Below the pieces are notes generated by a model, which had not been told where the DNA came from, searched no databases, and saw only the letters and a program-made list of their open reading frames with translations. 64,000 nucleotides of DNA from Vibrio sp. S9_S30 (GTDB lineage Bacteria; Pseudomonadota; Gammaproteobacteria; Enterobacterales; Vibrionaceae). The translations under genes and the position numbers were made by a program. Shown in pieces: positions 8,371-17,960 of this stretch (its first letter is position 1; the number at the start of each line of letters is the position of its first letter). Location: NCBI RefSeq assembly GCF_014694455.1, contig NZ_JAAUWT010000019.1, positions 35,204-99,203 on the forward strand, given 5' to 3'.

Positions 8371-9243
8371 TTACCAGCCAGTCACTTCACGAAGTGCTTT
8401 ACCGATTTCAGCGAGAGACTTCGTCGTCTTCACGCCAGCGGCTTCTAACGCTGCAAATTTGTCTTCCGCAGTACCTTTACCACCAGAGATGATTGCACCT
8501 GCGTGCCCCATACGCTTACCAGGAGGAGCCGTGACACCTGCGATGTAAGAAACCACTGGTTTGGTTACGTTCTCTTTGATGAACGCTGCCGCTTCTTCTT
8601 CCGCTGTTCCGCCGATCTCACCGATCATAACGATAGCTTCTGTTTCTGGATCTTCTTGGAATAACTTCAGAATATCAATGAAGTTTGATCCTGGAATTGG
8701 GTCACCGCCAATACCGACACAAGTCGACTGACCAAAACCTTCGTCCGTCGTTTGTTTAACAGCTTCATAAGTTAGCGTACCTGAACGCGATACGATACCC
8801 ACTTTACCTTTCTTGTGGATGTGACCCGGCATAATACCAATCTTACACTCATCCGGCGTAATCACGCCTGGACAGTTAGGACCGATCATGCGAACGCCTG
8901 TTTCTTCTAACTTCACTTTCACATCAATCATATCCGTTGTCGGAATGCCTTCTGTGATAGTAACGATAAGTTCAATACCAGCATCGATCGCTTCTAGAAT
9001 CGCATCTTTACAGAATGGAGCGGGTACGTAGATAACGGTAGCAGTTGCGCCCGTCGCTTCTACTGCTTCACGGACAGTATTAAACACCGGTAGACCGAGA
9101 TGAGTTTGACCGCCTTTACCAGGAGAAACACCACCAACCATTTGCGTGCCGTAAGCAATCGCTTGGTCGGAGTGGAATGTACCCTGACCACCAGTGAAGC
9201 CCTGACAGATTACTTTGGTGTCTTTGTTAATTAGTACAGACAT
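8371..9243 (-). CDS. sucD: Succinyl-CoA synthetase, alpha subunit
   Basis: Converts succinyl-CoA to succinate with ATP or GTP formation, together with SucC. The CoA-binding Rossmann start (CQGFTGGQGTFHS) and the phosphohistidine loop GKRMGHAGAI (active His near residue 247) are visible, and length 290 equals the family norm. It is the last gene of the sdhCDAB-sucABCD unit. Its ATG shares one base with the sucC stop (TAATG), so the two subunits are translationally coupled in equal amounts. Confidence 0.97.
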   Translation of the reverse strand: MSVLINKDTKVICQGFTGGQGTFHSDQAIAYGTQMVGGVSPGKGGQTHLGLPVFNTVREAVEATGATATVIYVPAPFCKDAILEAIDAGIELIVTITEGIPTTDMIDVKVKLEETGVRMIGPNCPGVITPDECKIGIMPGHIHKKGKVGIVSRSGTLTYEAVKQTTDEGFGQSTCVGIGGDPIPGSNFIDILKLFQEDPETEAIVMIGEIGGTAEEEAAAFIKENVTKPVVSYIAGVTAPPGKRMGHAGAIISGGKGTAEDKFAALEAAGVKTTKSLAEIGKALREVTGW

Positions 9244-10409
9244 TATTTAGCCTCCGCAGCAGCAACAACTTTCTGAGCAGCATCTGATAACGACTCAGCA
9301 GCAATGATATCAACATCAGAATTAGCAAGCACTTCACGACCGAGATCGGCGTTAGTACCTTCAAGACGAACAATAACTGGGACGGTTACGCCCACTTCTT
9401 TCACTGCACCGATAATACCTTCAGCAATCATGTCACAGCGAACAATACCCCCGAAGATGTTTACAAGAACCGCTTTCACATTGTCATCAGAAAGAATGAT
9501 TTTGAATGCTTCTGCTACGCGCTCTTTTGTTGCGCCGCCACCTACATCTAGGAAGTTAGCAGGCTTACCGCCATGCAGGTTGACGATGTCCATTGTCCCC
9601 ATAGCGAGACCTGCACCGTTAACCATACAGCCAACGTTACCATCCAGTGCTACGTAGTTCAGTTCCCACTGTGCAGCGTGCGCTTCACGCTCATCTTCTT
9701 GAGATGGATCGTGCATTTCGCGAAGCTTAGGCTGACGGTACATCGCGTTTGAATCGATGTTGATTTTACCATCTAGGCATAAAAGGTTGCCTTCCCCTGT
9801 CACAACAAGAGGGTTAATTTCTAGAAGAGCCAGATCATACTGAGAGAACATGTTGCCAAGACCCATAAAGATCTTAACAAATTGTTTGATTTGATCGCCA
9901 GCGAGACCAAGTTTGAACGCCAGTTCACGACCTTGGTATGCTTGAGGACCAACGAGTGGGTCGATTGCCGCTTTATGGATCAACTCTGGTGTTTCTTCAG
10001 CAATTTTCTCAATGTCCACACCGCCTTCTGTTGAGGCCATGAATACAATTTTACGGCTTGCACGGTCAACAACGGCACCTAGGTACAGCTCATTAGCAAT
10101 ATTCGATGCTTCTTCGACTAGGATTTTCGTAACTGGCTGACCGTTAGCGTCTGTTTGGTAAGTAACAAGGTTTTTACCTAGCCACTTTTGTGCAAACTCT
10201 TTTACACCTTCTTTGGTATCGTGCAGTTCAACGCCGCCCGCTTTACCGCGACCACCAGCGTGTACCTGACATTTGACGACTTTCTTCGCTGTACTGATGC
10301 GACCAGCAGCTTCAAAAGCTTCTTGTGCTGTATCACATGCGAAACCTTCTGGTACAGGCAAACCGAATTCTGCAAACAGCTGTTTGGCTTGGTATTCATG
10401 CAAATTCAT
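9243..10409 (-). CDS. sucC: Succinyl-CoA synthetase, beta subunit (ADP-forming)
   Basis: ATP-grasp subunit that binds the nucleotide and succinate. It begins MNLHEYQAKQLFAEFGLPVP, as in E. coli SucC, and has 388 residues like that protein. Other family blocks are KCQVHAGGRGKAGGV, LEINPLVVTGEGNLLCLDGK and VNIFGGIVRCD. A GGA 8 nt before ATG is the likely ribosome site. A 175-nt spacer with two hairpins separates it from sucB, unusually long compared with the 1-nt overlap to sucD. Confidence 0.97.
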   Translation of the reverse strand: MNLHEYQAKQLFAEFGLPVPEGFACDTAQEAFEAAGRISTAKKVVKCQVHAGGRGKAGGVELHDTKEGVKEFAQKWLGKNLVTYQTDANGQPVTKILVEEASNIANELYLGAVVDRASRKIVFMASTEGGVDIEKIAEETPELIHKAAIDPLVGPQAYQGRELAFKLGLAGDQIKQFVKIFMGLGNMFSQYDLALLEINPLVVTGEGNLLCLDGKINIDSNAMYRQPKLREMHDPSQEDEREAHAAQWELNYVALDGNVGCMVNGAGLAMGTMDIVNLHGGKPANFLDVGGGATKERVAEAFKIILSDDNVKAVLVNIFGGIVRCDMIAEGIIGAVKEVGVTVPVIVRLEGTNADLGREVLANSDVDIIAAESLSDAAQKVVAAAEAK

Positions 10410-10513
10410 TGTGTTATTCCGTTTGTTTATCCCTCTGGGGATTTATTATTTCCATCGACGCGTTATCACTTCTGATAGACGACGCACGTATGTAGGGGTT
10501 TAGTCTTGAGCAC

Positions 10514-10559
10514 GCGAGACGATCTCGCAACAAAGAGCCAGACACTAAGAGCCTGGCTC
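10514..10559 (-). other. Two hairpins in the sucB-sucC spacer
   Basis: GAGCCAG/CTGGCTC (10535-10541 with 10553-10559) and GCGAGA/TCTCGC (10514-10528) sit between sucB and sucC. On the transcribed strand the first is followed by CTTTGTTG, a weak T tract, so it may be a partial terminator, an RNA-processing site or a 3' end stabiliser. Confidence 0.55.
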
Positions 10560-10584
10560 AATTTTTATGCTTTTGCTTAGCGGA

Positions 10585-11793
10585 CTATACGTCTAACAAT
10601 AGACGAGCTGGGTCTTCTAGCAACTCTTTAATCGTTACTAAGAAACCAACCGACTCACGACCATCAATCAAACGGTGATCGTAAGAAAGAGCCAAGTACA
10701 TCATCGGAAGAATCTCGACCTTGCCATCAACCGCCATTGGACGATCTTGAATCTTATGCATACCAAGAATCGCTGATTGAGGCGGGTTGATGATAGGGGT
10801 AGACATCAATGAACCGAATACACCACCGTTAGTGATGGTAAAGTTCCCCCCCATTAGCTCATCAACGGTTAGCTTGCCATCACGACCTTTGATTGCCAAC
10901 TCCTTGATGCCCTTTTCAATTTCAGCAAAACCCAACGTATCACAATCTTTCAATACTGGTGTAACCAAACCGCGTGGCGTCGAAACCGCCATGCTGATAT
11001 CGAAATAGTTGTGATAGACAATATCATCACCATCAATCGATGCATTCACTTCTGGGTAACGCTTCAATGCTTCTGTCACGGCTTTCACGTAGAAAGACAT
11101 GAACCCTAAACGTGTCCCGTGGCGCTCTTCAAACTGGTCCTTGTATTGCTTACGAAGATCCATGATAGGCTTCATGTTCACTTCATTAAACGTGGTCAGC
11201 ATTGCTGTGCTGTTTTTCGCTTCAAGAAGACGCTTCGCGACCGTTTTACGCAGACGCGTCATTGGCACGCGCTTCTGAGTACGAGCGGCGGCAGGTGCTT
11301 CAATTTCTGGCTGCTCAGCGGCGGCAGGGGCAGATTTCGCGGCGGCTAGGTGCGCATCAATATCTTCACGTGTGATACGACCACCAACACCTGTTCCTTT
11401 CACTTGGCTTGCTTCAAGGTTGTGCTCTGCAAGTAAACGGCGAACCGCTGGGCTTAACGCATCGTTAGATTCTTCAACCAAAGAAGCCTTATGGCGTTTG
11501 TCTGGAGAAGCTTCAGTACCATCCGTACGATCAGCTGTTGGTTCACCAGCGACAGCGCCAGGTTTCAATTTTGCAAGAACTTGGCGACCCAGTACTGTGG
11601 CACCTTCTTCTTCAAGGATAGCTTCCAGTACACCGGCCTCAGGAGCTGGTACTTCCAGTACCACTTTATCTGTCTCAATATCAACAATGACTTCGTCACG
11701 CTCGATTGCATCGCCTGGTTTCTTATGCCACGTTGCAACTGTCGCATCCGCTACAGATTCAGGTAAGTCTGGAACCAGAATTTCAATTGTCAT
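10585..11793 (-). CDS. sucB: 2-oxoglutarate dehydrogenase E2 component (dihydrolipoyl succinyltransferase)
   Basis: Core of the 2-oxoglutarate dehydrogenase complex; transfers succinyl groups from lipoamide to CoA. Domains: one lipoyl domain with the modified Lys in DIETDKVVLEV (K43), an E1/E3-binding domain (about 112-148, SPAVRRLLAEHNLE), an Ala/Pro linker, and the catalytic domain ending in SYDHRLIDGRE with the active His. Length 402 is normal. The ribosome site AAGGAC lies about 10 nt upstream of ATG, 28 nt after sucA. The E3 subunit (lpd) is not in the window, as expected. Confidence 0.97.
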   Translation of the reverse strand: MTIEILVPDLPESVADATVATWHKKPGDAIERDEVIVDIETDKVVLEVPAPEAGVLEAILEEEGATVLGRQVLAKLKPGAVAGEPTADRTDGTEASPDKRHKASLVEESNDALSPAVRRLLAEHNLEASQVKGTGVGGRITREDIDAHLAAAKSAPAAAEQPEIEAPAAARTQKRVPMTRLRKTVAKRLLEAKNSTAMLTTFNEVNMKPIMDLRKQYKDQFEERHGTRLGFMSFYVKAVTEALKRYPEVNASIDGDDIVYHNYFDISMAVSTPRGLVTPVLKDCDTLGFAEIEKGIKELAIKGRDGKLTVDELMGGNFTITNGGVFGSLMSTPIINPPQSAILGMHKIQDRPMAVDGKVEILPMMYLALSYDHRLIDGRESVGFLVTIKELLEDPARLLLDV

Positions 11794-11821
11794 GTCTGTT
11801 TCGTCCTTTTTCTTCTAGTTC

Positions 11822-14629
11822 TTAATCTAGGGTAAGTGCGTCGCTAATCAACGCTTTCTGTTGTTTCATGTGTACTGACATGTATCCAACTGCAGGTGAT
11901 GCCGAAGCCGGACGACCTGCGTATTTCAAATCAGCACCAGCTGGAATCGCGGCACGGAAGTTATGTTGGCTAGAATACCAAGCACCTTGGTTTTGAGGTT
12001 CTTCCTGACACCAAACATAATCCACTGCATTTGTGTATTGCGCAATCGTAGCTTGTACTTCTTCCAACGGGAATGGGTACAACTGTTCAATACGAATGAT
12101 CGCCACATCATCTTGTTCGTTGTTGCGACGCTGCTCAAGTAGGTCGTAATAAACCTTGCCAGAACAAAAAACAACACGCTTAACTTTAGACGCTTCCAGT
12201 GTATCGATTTCACCAATCGCAGCTTGGAACGTACCCTCCGCCAACTCTTCTAAAGAAGACGTACAAAGCGGATGACGCAACAAAGACTTAGGCGACATAA
12301 CAATCAGTGGACGACGCATTGGACGTACCACTTGACGGCGGAGCATGTGATAAACCTGCGCAGGTGTAGAAGGCACAACAACTTGCATGTTTTGTTCAGC
12401 ACACAATTGCAAGTAACGCTCCAAACGCGCCGAGGAGTGCTCTGGACCTTGACCTTCATAGCCGTGAGGCAGAAGCATCGTCAAACCACACAGACGAGCC
12501 CACTTTTGCTCTCCTGAAGAGATAAACTGGTCGATGACAACCTGCGCACCGTTCGCGAAATCACCAAACTGGGCTTCCCATAAGGTTAAACCACCTGGTT
12601 CTGCCGTCGCGTAACCGTACTCAAATGCCAACACCGCCTCTTCAGATAGAACTGAGTCAAAGACTTGGAAAGGTCCCTGTTTATCATGGATATTCGCTAA
12701 TGGAACATAGGTGCTCGCATCCGTTTGGTTATGCAATACAGAATGACGGTGGAAGAAAGTACCACGCCCTGAATCTTGACCAGAAATACGAATGCGTTTG
12801 CCATCATCAACCAGAGTTGCGTACGCCAATGTTTCAGCCATACCCCAATCGAGTTGTTTCTCACCATTAATCATGGAGATACGATCGTTGTAAAGCTTAT
12901 TGACACGACTATGCAGCTTGTGGCTTTCCGGATATTGGCACAAACGCTGCCCTAGTTCTTTCAAGCGCTTGATGTCGAAATTCGAATCCCAATCCGTATC
13001 CCAATCGTGACCAATATAGGGTGACCAATCTACGGAATGCAATGCCATTGGGCGCCATTCTTTCACCACAACTTCACCGTGATCAAGTGCATCTCGGTAC
13101 TCGTTCACTAACAGTGTCGCTGTTTCAATATCGAATTCACCGCGCTCTATGAGAACGTCTGCGTAAAGCTTACGAGGAGTTGGGTGCTTTTTGATTTTTT
13201 GATACATCAATGGTTGAGTCGCATTCGGCTCATCCGCTTCGTTGTGACCGTGACGACGGTAACAAACCAAATCAATCACAACATCACGTTTGAACGTATT
13301 ACGGTAATCAACAGCTAAGCGAGCAACAAAAGCCACAGCTTCAGGATCATCAGCGTTCACATGGAATATCGGCGCCTGTACCATCTTGGCAATATCGGTA
13401 CAGTACATCGTTGATCGAGTATCACGAGGGTTCGACGTCGTAAAACCAACTTGGTTATTTACAACAATTCGTACCGTCCCCCCCACACAGAAACCGCGAG
13501 CTTGAGACATATTGAACGTTTCTTGAACAACGCCCTGTCCGGCTATAGCAGAGTCTCCATGAATGGTAATAGGCAGAACGCTGCTGCCATCTTTATCCCC
13601 AAGACGATCCTGACGAGCTCGAACCGAACCGATGACAACAGGGTTAACAATTTCTAGGTGAGACGGGTTAAATGCGAGCGCTAAGTGTACATCGCCACCT
13701 GGCGTTGCAAAATCGGCAGAAAAGCCTTGGTGATATTTAACATCACCGGTACCCCAGGTTTCATCGTGTTTGCCCGCGAATTCATCGAACAAATCTTGTG
13801 GCTTCTTACCCAGTACGTTGACCAGCATATTCAAGCGACCACGGTGGGCCATGCCGATAACCACTTCTCGGATACCTTGAGAACCAGCACTACGAATGAT
13901 TTCCTTAGTCATAGGAATCATTGCATCGCCACCTTCTAGGGAGAAACGTTTCGCACCAGGGAATTTAGCCCCGAGATAACGCTCTAAGCCTTCTGCCGCA
14001 GTCAGTTCGTGAAGGAAGGTTTTTTTCTCTTCATGACTAAACGACACCTGACCAGACACAGATTCCAAACGCTGCTGAATCCAACGTTTTTGCTCTGTGT
14101 TTGTCATGTGCATATATTCGGCACCGACGGAGCCACAGTAAGTTTGCTTGAGGGCTTTATGAAGATCTCTCAACACCATCGTTTCTTGCCCGTTGGCAAA
14201 AGAACCTACGTTGAAAGTTTCATCTAAATCTTCTTCAGTGAGGGCATGGAAAGTAGGGTTCAGTTCAGCGACTGGATCTCTTTCCCAAAGACCAAGAGGG
14301 TCGAGGTTGGCAGCTTCATGCCCGCGGAAACGGTAGGCATTAATAAGCTGTAGTACTTTTACTTGTTTAGCATCGACATCGGGATCACTAACTTGGACAT
14401 TGTAATGCTTTGTTTCTTTCGCTAATCGACGGAAGTAATCACGGACACGAGAATGCGGTTGATCGACCGCGTCGGACTGCGTAGGCAACCCTTCAAATAC
14501 TCGTTTCCATTCCTCACTCACCAGATCGGGATCACTAAGATACAGTTCGTAGAGTTCTTCTACATAAGTTGCATTGGCGCCAGCCAAGTGTGAAGACTCG
14601 AGCCATGCCTTCATCACGCCGTTGTGCAT
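11822..14629 (-). CDS. sucA: 2-oxoglutarate dehydrogenase E1 component
   Basis: Thiamine-diphosphate decarboxylase that commits 2-oxoglutarate to succinyl-CoA. The N-terminus (MKAWLESSHLAGANATYVEE) matches E. coli SucA and begins a short E2-interacting region. ThDP-site signatures are present (VIGMAHRGRLNMLVN, IHGDSAIAGQG, YRRHGHNEADEP). The transketolase-like half has SGQDSGRGTFFHRHSV, and the end carries YMSVHMKQQ. Length 935 is typical. AAGGGA precedes ATG by 5 nt. It follows sdhB after a 104-nt gap with competing hairpins. Confidence 0.97.
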   Translation of the reverse strand: MHNGVMKAWLESSHLAGANATYVEELYELYLSDPDLVSEEWKRVFEGLPTQSDAVDQPHSRVRDYFRRLAKETKHYNVQVSDPDVDAKQVKVLQLINAYRFRGHEAANLDPLGLWERDPVAELNPTFHALTEEDLDETFNVGSFANGQETMVLRDLHKALKQTYCGSVGAEYMHMTNTEQKRWIQQRLESVSGQVSFSHEEKKTFLHELTAAEGLERYLGAKFPGAKRFSLEGGDAMIPMTKEIIRSAGSQGIREVVIGMAHRGRLNMLVNVLGKKPQDLFDEFAGKHDETWGTGDVKYHQGFSADFATPGGDVHLALAFNPSHLEIVNPVVIGSVRARQDRLGDKDGSSVLPITIHGDSAIAGQGVVQETFNMSQARGFCVGGTVRIVVNNQVGFTTSNPRDTRSTMYCTDIAKMVQAPIFHVNADDPEAVAFVARLAVDYRNTFKRDVVIDLVCYRRHGHNEADEPNATQPLMYQKIKKHPTPRKLYADVLIERGEFDIETATLLVNEYRDALDHGEVVVKEWRPMALHSVDWSPYIGHDWDTDWDSNFDIKRLKELGQRLCQYPESHKLHSRVNKLYNDRISMINGEKQLDWGMAETLAYATLVDDGKRIRISGQDSGRGTFFHRHSVLHNQTDASTYVPLANIHDKQGPFQVFDSVLSEEAVLAFEYGYATAEPGGLTLWEAQFGDFANGAQVVIDQFISSGEQKWARLCGLTMLLPHGYEGQGPEHSSARLERYLQLCAEQNMQVVVPSTPAQVYHMLRRQVVRPMRRPLIVMSPKSLLRHPLCTSSLEELAEGTFQAAIGEIDTLEASKVKRVVFCSGKVYYDLLEQRRNNEQDDVAIIRIEQLYPFPLEEVQATIAQYTNAVDYVWCQEEPQNQGAWYSSQHNFRAAIPAGADLKYAGRPASASPAVGYMSVHMKQQKALISDALTLD

Positions 14630-14685
14630 ATTTTCCCTTAACCAGTAGGTTTCACGTTCGCATCGGTCTTATGCCGAGCTATTAA

Positions 14686-14720
14686 TAAAGCCGACCCAAA
14701 GGCTTTACATAAGGGTCGGC
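14686..14720 (-). terminator. Possible attenuator between sdhB and sucA (two competing hairpins)
   Basis: On the transcribed strand GCCGACCC pairs with GGGTCGGC over a 15-nt loop, then TTTATTAAT follows. An alternative stem TAAAGCC/GGCTTTA uses the loop and the 3' end of the first stem, so only one can form. The first looks like a leaky terminator; whether it switches is inference. Confidence 0.55.
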
Positions 14721-14733
14721 AATTTTGAATCCA

Positions 14734-15447
14734 TTAAACCGAACGATTCAATAACATGGTCTTGATATGACCAATCGCCTTCGTAGGATTTAATCCCTTA
14801 GGACAAACACTTACACAATTCATAATGCTATGGCAACGAAAAACGCTAAAAGCATCATCAAGATTAGATAAACGTTCGTCTGTAGCCGTATCACGGCTAT
14901 CAATTAACCAACGGTAAGCAGCTAACAGACCTGCTGGACCGATAAACTTATCTGGGTTCCACCAAAATGATGGGCATGACGTCGTACAACATGCACACAT
15001 GATGCATTCATACAGACCGTCTAAATGAGCACGATCTTCCGGTAGCTGTAAGTTTTCACGCGACGGTGGCAAGTTACCATCCGAAATCAGGAACGGCTTC
15101 ACTTTCGCGTAGTTGTCGTAGAATTGTGTCATATCAACAATCAAGTCTCGCACAACAGGCAAACCCGGTAACGGACGAATGATGATCGTATTTTTGTCCA
15201 TTAAAGCAGAAAGAGGTGTGATACAAGCCAAGCCATTTTTCCCATTCATGTTCAGACCATCTGAACCACACACACCTTCTCGGCATGAACGTCTGAATGA
15301 GATTGATGGGTCTTGCTCTTTCAGCAAGATGAGTGCATCAAGCACCATCATGTCTGAACCTTCTTCTACTTCAAGGACATAGTCCTTCATATAAGGCTTT
15401 TTATCTGTATCCGGATTGTAACGATAAAGAGAGAAATTCAGTTTCAT
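14734..15447 (-). CDS. sdhB: Succinate dehydrogenase iron-sulfur subunit
   Basis: Carries electrons from the SdhA flavin to the membrane quinone site through three Fe-S clusters. Cysteine sets are visible: CREGVCGSDG plus a later Cys for [2Fe-2S], CIMCACC followed by SCPSFWW, and CHSIMNCVSVCPKG, for the [4Fe-4S] and [3Fe-4S] clusters. The length of 237 and the start MKLNFSLYRYNP fit the family. It lies 15 nt after sdhA, preceded by AGGGAGGTAC, a strong ribosome site. Confidence 0.97.
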   Translation of the reverse strand: MKLNFSLYRYNPDTDKKPYMKDYVLEVEEGSDMMVLDALILLKEQDPSISFRRSCREGVCGSDGLNMNGKNGLACITPLSALMDKNTIIIRPLPGLPVVRDLIVDMTQFYDNYAKVKPFLISDGNLPPSRENLQLPEDRAHLDGLYECIMCACCTTSCPSFWWNPDKFIGPAGLLAAYRWLIDSRDTATDERLSNLDDAFSVFRCHSIMNCVSVCPKGLNPTKAIGHIKTMLLNRSV

Positions 15448-15462
15448 TATATGTACCTCCCT

Positions 15463-17229
15463 TTAGTATGTACGTGCTTTTGGCGGAAATGCGTCACGAT
15501 GAACTGGATTCATGTTCACATCACGCTTAGTCATTGCTTCCGTTTCCGGATTGTAGATGGAGTGGCATAGCCAATTTTCATCATCACGATCAGGAAAATC
15601 GAAGCGAGCATGTGCACCACGGCTTTCAGTACGATAGTTCGCTGCTACAGCTGTTGAGAACGCAGTTTCCATCAAGTTATCCAGCTCCAAACACTCAATT
15701 CGTTCTGTATTAAACTCGGTTGACTTGTCAGCCAAGTGTGCGTCTTTCAAACGCTCACGAATCACTTTTAACTCTTCTAACCCGGTAGCCATTGCCTCAC
15801 CTTCTCGGAATACCGAAAAGCTGTTCTGCATGCAGCTTTGAAGATCTTTACGGATTTGAGCTGGGTTTTCGCCACTTGTGCTGTTTTCCCAACGCATGGT
15901 GCGAGATAAAGATTCTTCAATGTCGGATTCCGTTGCTGGGCGCGCTTCAACTTGTGCCGCCAATGTTTCGCCCAGATGCAGCCCCGTCGCACGACCGAAC
16001 ACAACTAAGTCTAGCAGTGAATTACCACCTAGGCGGTTGGCACCGTGTACAGATACAGATGCAATTTCACCACACGCAAATAAGCCTTGGATTTCCTGCT
16101 CACTTCCGTCAGCGTTTTGTTTAATTGCTTGACCCGACACCTGTGTTGGTATCCCCCCCATCATATAGTGACAAGTTGGGATAACTGGAATGGGTTCATG
16201 GACAGGATCGACATGCGCAAACGTTCGGGAAAGTTCGCAAATACCAGGAAGACGAGATTCAAGGACTTCCTTACCGAGGTGGTCCATTTTAAGTTTGATA
16301 TGAGGTCCCCAAGGACCATCACAACCACGACCTTCACGGATCTCAATCATCATTGAACGCGCAACAACATCACGGCCAGCAAGGTCTTTCGCATTAGGTG
16401 CATAACGCTCCATAAAGCGCTCACCATCTTTATTAAGTAGGTAACCACCTTCACCACGGCAACCTTCGGTAACCAGTACGCCCGCTCCAGCGATGCCCGT
16501 TGGGTGGAACTGCCACATCTCCATGTCTTGCATTGGCACACCAGCACGAAGTGCCATACCAACACCATCACCTGTGTTGATGTGCGCATTGGTTGTCGAT
16601 GCATAAATACGCCCTGCTCCTCCCGTCGCCAGTACGGTTGCTTTTGACTTGAAGTAGCACATTTCACCGGTTTCCATGCAAATCGCAGTACAACCTAGAA
16701 TGACACCATCTTGGTTTTTCACCAAATCAAGAGCATACCATTCAGAGAAAATGGTGGTTTTGTGTTTGATGTTTTGTTGATACAACGTATGAAGTAGCGC
16801 ATGACCTGTTCGGTCAGCCGCGGCGGCAGTACGAGCCGCTTGCTCGCCGCCAAACTCTTTGGATTGACCGCCAAATGGACGTTGATAAATGCTTCCGTTT
16901 TCAAAACGGGAGAAAGGTAACCCCATTTTCTCTAGTTCAATAACCGATTCTGGACCTGTTTTACACATGTACTCGATAGCATTCTGGTCTCCGATATAAT
17001 CGGAACCTTTTACCGTATCGTACATGTGCCATTGCCAATCATCTTTATGAGAGTTACCAAGAGCTACTGTAATACCGCCCTGAGCGGAAACGGTATGTGA
17101 ACGAGTAGGAAATACTTTGGAAAGCAAAGCACATGTTAGGCCTTGCTCCGAAATTTGCAGAGCAGCACGCATGCCTGCACCGCCAGCACCGATTACAACG
17201 GTATCAAATTCACGAACTGGAATAGTCAC
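15463..17229 (-). CDS. sdhA: Succinate dehydrogenase flavoprotein subunit
   Basis: Oxidises succinate to fumarate at a covalently bound FAD. The dinucleotide fold VVIGAGGAGMRAAL begins at residue 11 and the FAD-linking His is H45 in RSHTVSAQGG. Active-site segments HPTGIAGAGVLVTEGCRGEGG and PTCHYMMGGIPT are visible. Length 588 equals E. coli SdhA. Its ATG directly follows the sdhD stop with no spacer. The end RDAFPPKARTY is the usual family tail. Confidence 0.98.
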   Translation of the reverse strand: MTIPVREFDTVVIGAGGAGMRAALQISEQGLTCALLSKVFPTRSHTVSAQGGITVALGNSHKDDWQWHMYDTVKGSDYIGDQNAIEYMCKTGPESVIELEKMGLPFSRFENGSIYQRPFGGQSKEFGGEQAARTAAAADRTGHALLHTLYQQNIKHKTTIFSEWYALDLVKNQDGVILGCTAICMETGEMCYFKSKATVLATGGAGRIYASTTNAHINTGDGVGMALRAGVPMQDMEMWQFHPTGIAGAGVLVTEGCRGEGGYLLNKDGERFMERYAPNAKDLAGRDVVARSMMIEIREGRGCDGPWGPHIKLKMDHLGKEVLESRLPGICELSRTFAHVDPVHEPIPVIPTCHYMMGGIPTQVSGQAIKQNADGSEQEIQGLFACGEIASVSVHGANRLGGNSLLDLVVFGRATGLHLGETLAAQVEARPATESDIEESLSRTMRWENSTSGENPAQIRKDLQSCMQNSFSVFREGEAMATGLEELKVIRERLKDAHLADKSTEFNTERIECLELDNLMETAFSTAVAANYRTESRGAHARFDFPDRDDENWLCHSIYNPETEAMTKRDVNMNPVHRDAFPPKARTY

Positions 17230-17574
17230 TTACACACCCCACAATACAAACAGGCCAGAGAAGAAATAGGCGATCAAAACGGCAATAATGGCGACTTGAA
17301 TGACACCACGCAATAAGACGTGCTTGATGTAATCCGTTAAAACCTGCCACAAGCCAATCCATGCATGAACAAGCACACAAACTAATGCAAGCATAGTAAA
17401 GACTTTAGTAAACGTACCGCCAAAAAACGCGGTCCAAGACATGTAAGTAATTTCGTTGAAGGCACAGAAGCCAACAAGATAGATTGTGTATAGGGTTAAT
17501 ATGATCGCACTTGCGCGGATCAATAGAAAATCATGAACGCCATTGCGCCCTAGCGATGATACATGCTTTACCAT
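17230..17574 (-). CDS. sdhD: Succinate dehydrogenase membrane anchor subunit SdhD
   Basis: Small anchor (114 residues, three hydrophobic helices) that with SdhC holds haem b and the ubiquinone site. SSLGRNGVHDFLLIRASAIIL at the start and VHAWIGLWQVLTDYI in the middle are typical; the His of the latter is a candidate haem ligand. Its start overlaps the sdhC stop by 7 nt and its stop abuts sdhA, so the four sdh genes are tightly coupled. Confidence 0.95.
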   Translation of the reverse strand: MVKHVSSLGRNGVHDFLLIRASAIILTLYTIYLVGFCAFNEITYMSWTAFFGGTFTKVFTMLALVCVLVHAWIGLWQVLTDYIKHVLLRGVIQVAIIAVLIAYFFSGLFVLWGV

Positions 17575-17960
17575 ACCATTACCCCCGCAAGTAGCGATAA
17601 TACTGCTGTTACGACAAAAGAGACTTTTGCGCTCAACGTACCCGTATCTAACTCTTCAAAATACCCCATATCCATGAATAAGTGACGAATACCACCTACT
17701 ATATGATATGCGAGTGCAGTAAGAATACCCCAAAGGATGAACGACACGAAAAAGCCGTCAACGATATCAGCTGCTTTAGCGAATCCTAGGGGAGAAGAGA
17801 GGGAAATGGATAGTAACCAGAGTAAAATTCCAATTGCTACAAACGTAATAACACCTGAAATTCGATGCAGGATGGATGCGATTGCAGAAATTGGAAAGTG
17901 GACTGTCTGTAAATCTAAATTAACAGGTCTAGACTTTCTTTCTTTCACGGGCTTGCTCAC
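17568..17960 (-). CDS. sdhC: Succinate dehydrogenase cytochrome b556 subunit SdhC
   Basis: First gene of the sdh-suc operon and the second membrane anchor. The segments RPVNLDLQTVHFPISAIASI, LHRISGV and YHIVGGIRHLFMDMG are family signatures, and the His in the last is the expected haem ligand. Three hydrophobic helices, 130 residues. The start is GTG, with AAGGAG 5 nt upstream. A 395-nt gap separates it from divergent gltA and must hold the operon promoter and its control sites. Confidence 0.95.
   Translation of the reverse strand: MSKPVKERKSRPVNLDLQTVHFPISAIASILHRISGVITFVAIGILLWLLSISLSSPLGFAKAADIVDGFFVSFILWGILTALAYHIVGGIRHLFMDMGYFEELDTGTLSAKVSFVVTAVLSLLAGVMVW

Noticed and set aside
11491..11818. 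Open frames opposite sucB
   Set aside because: They are mirror frames of the lipoyl and linker region with no ribosome site or domain.
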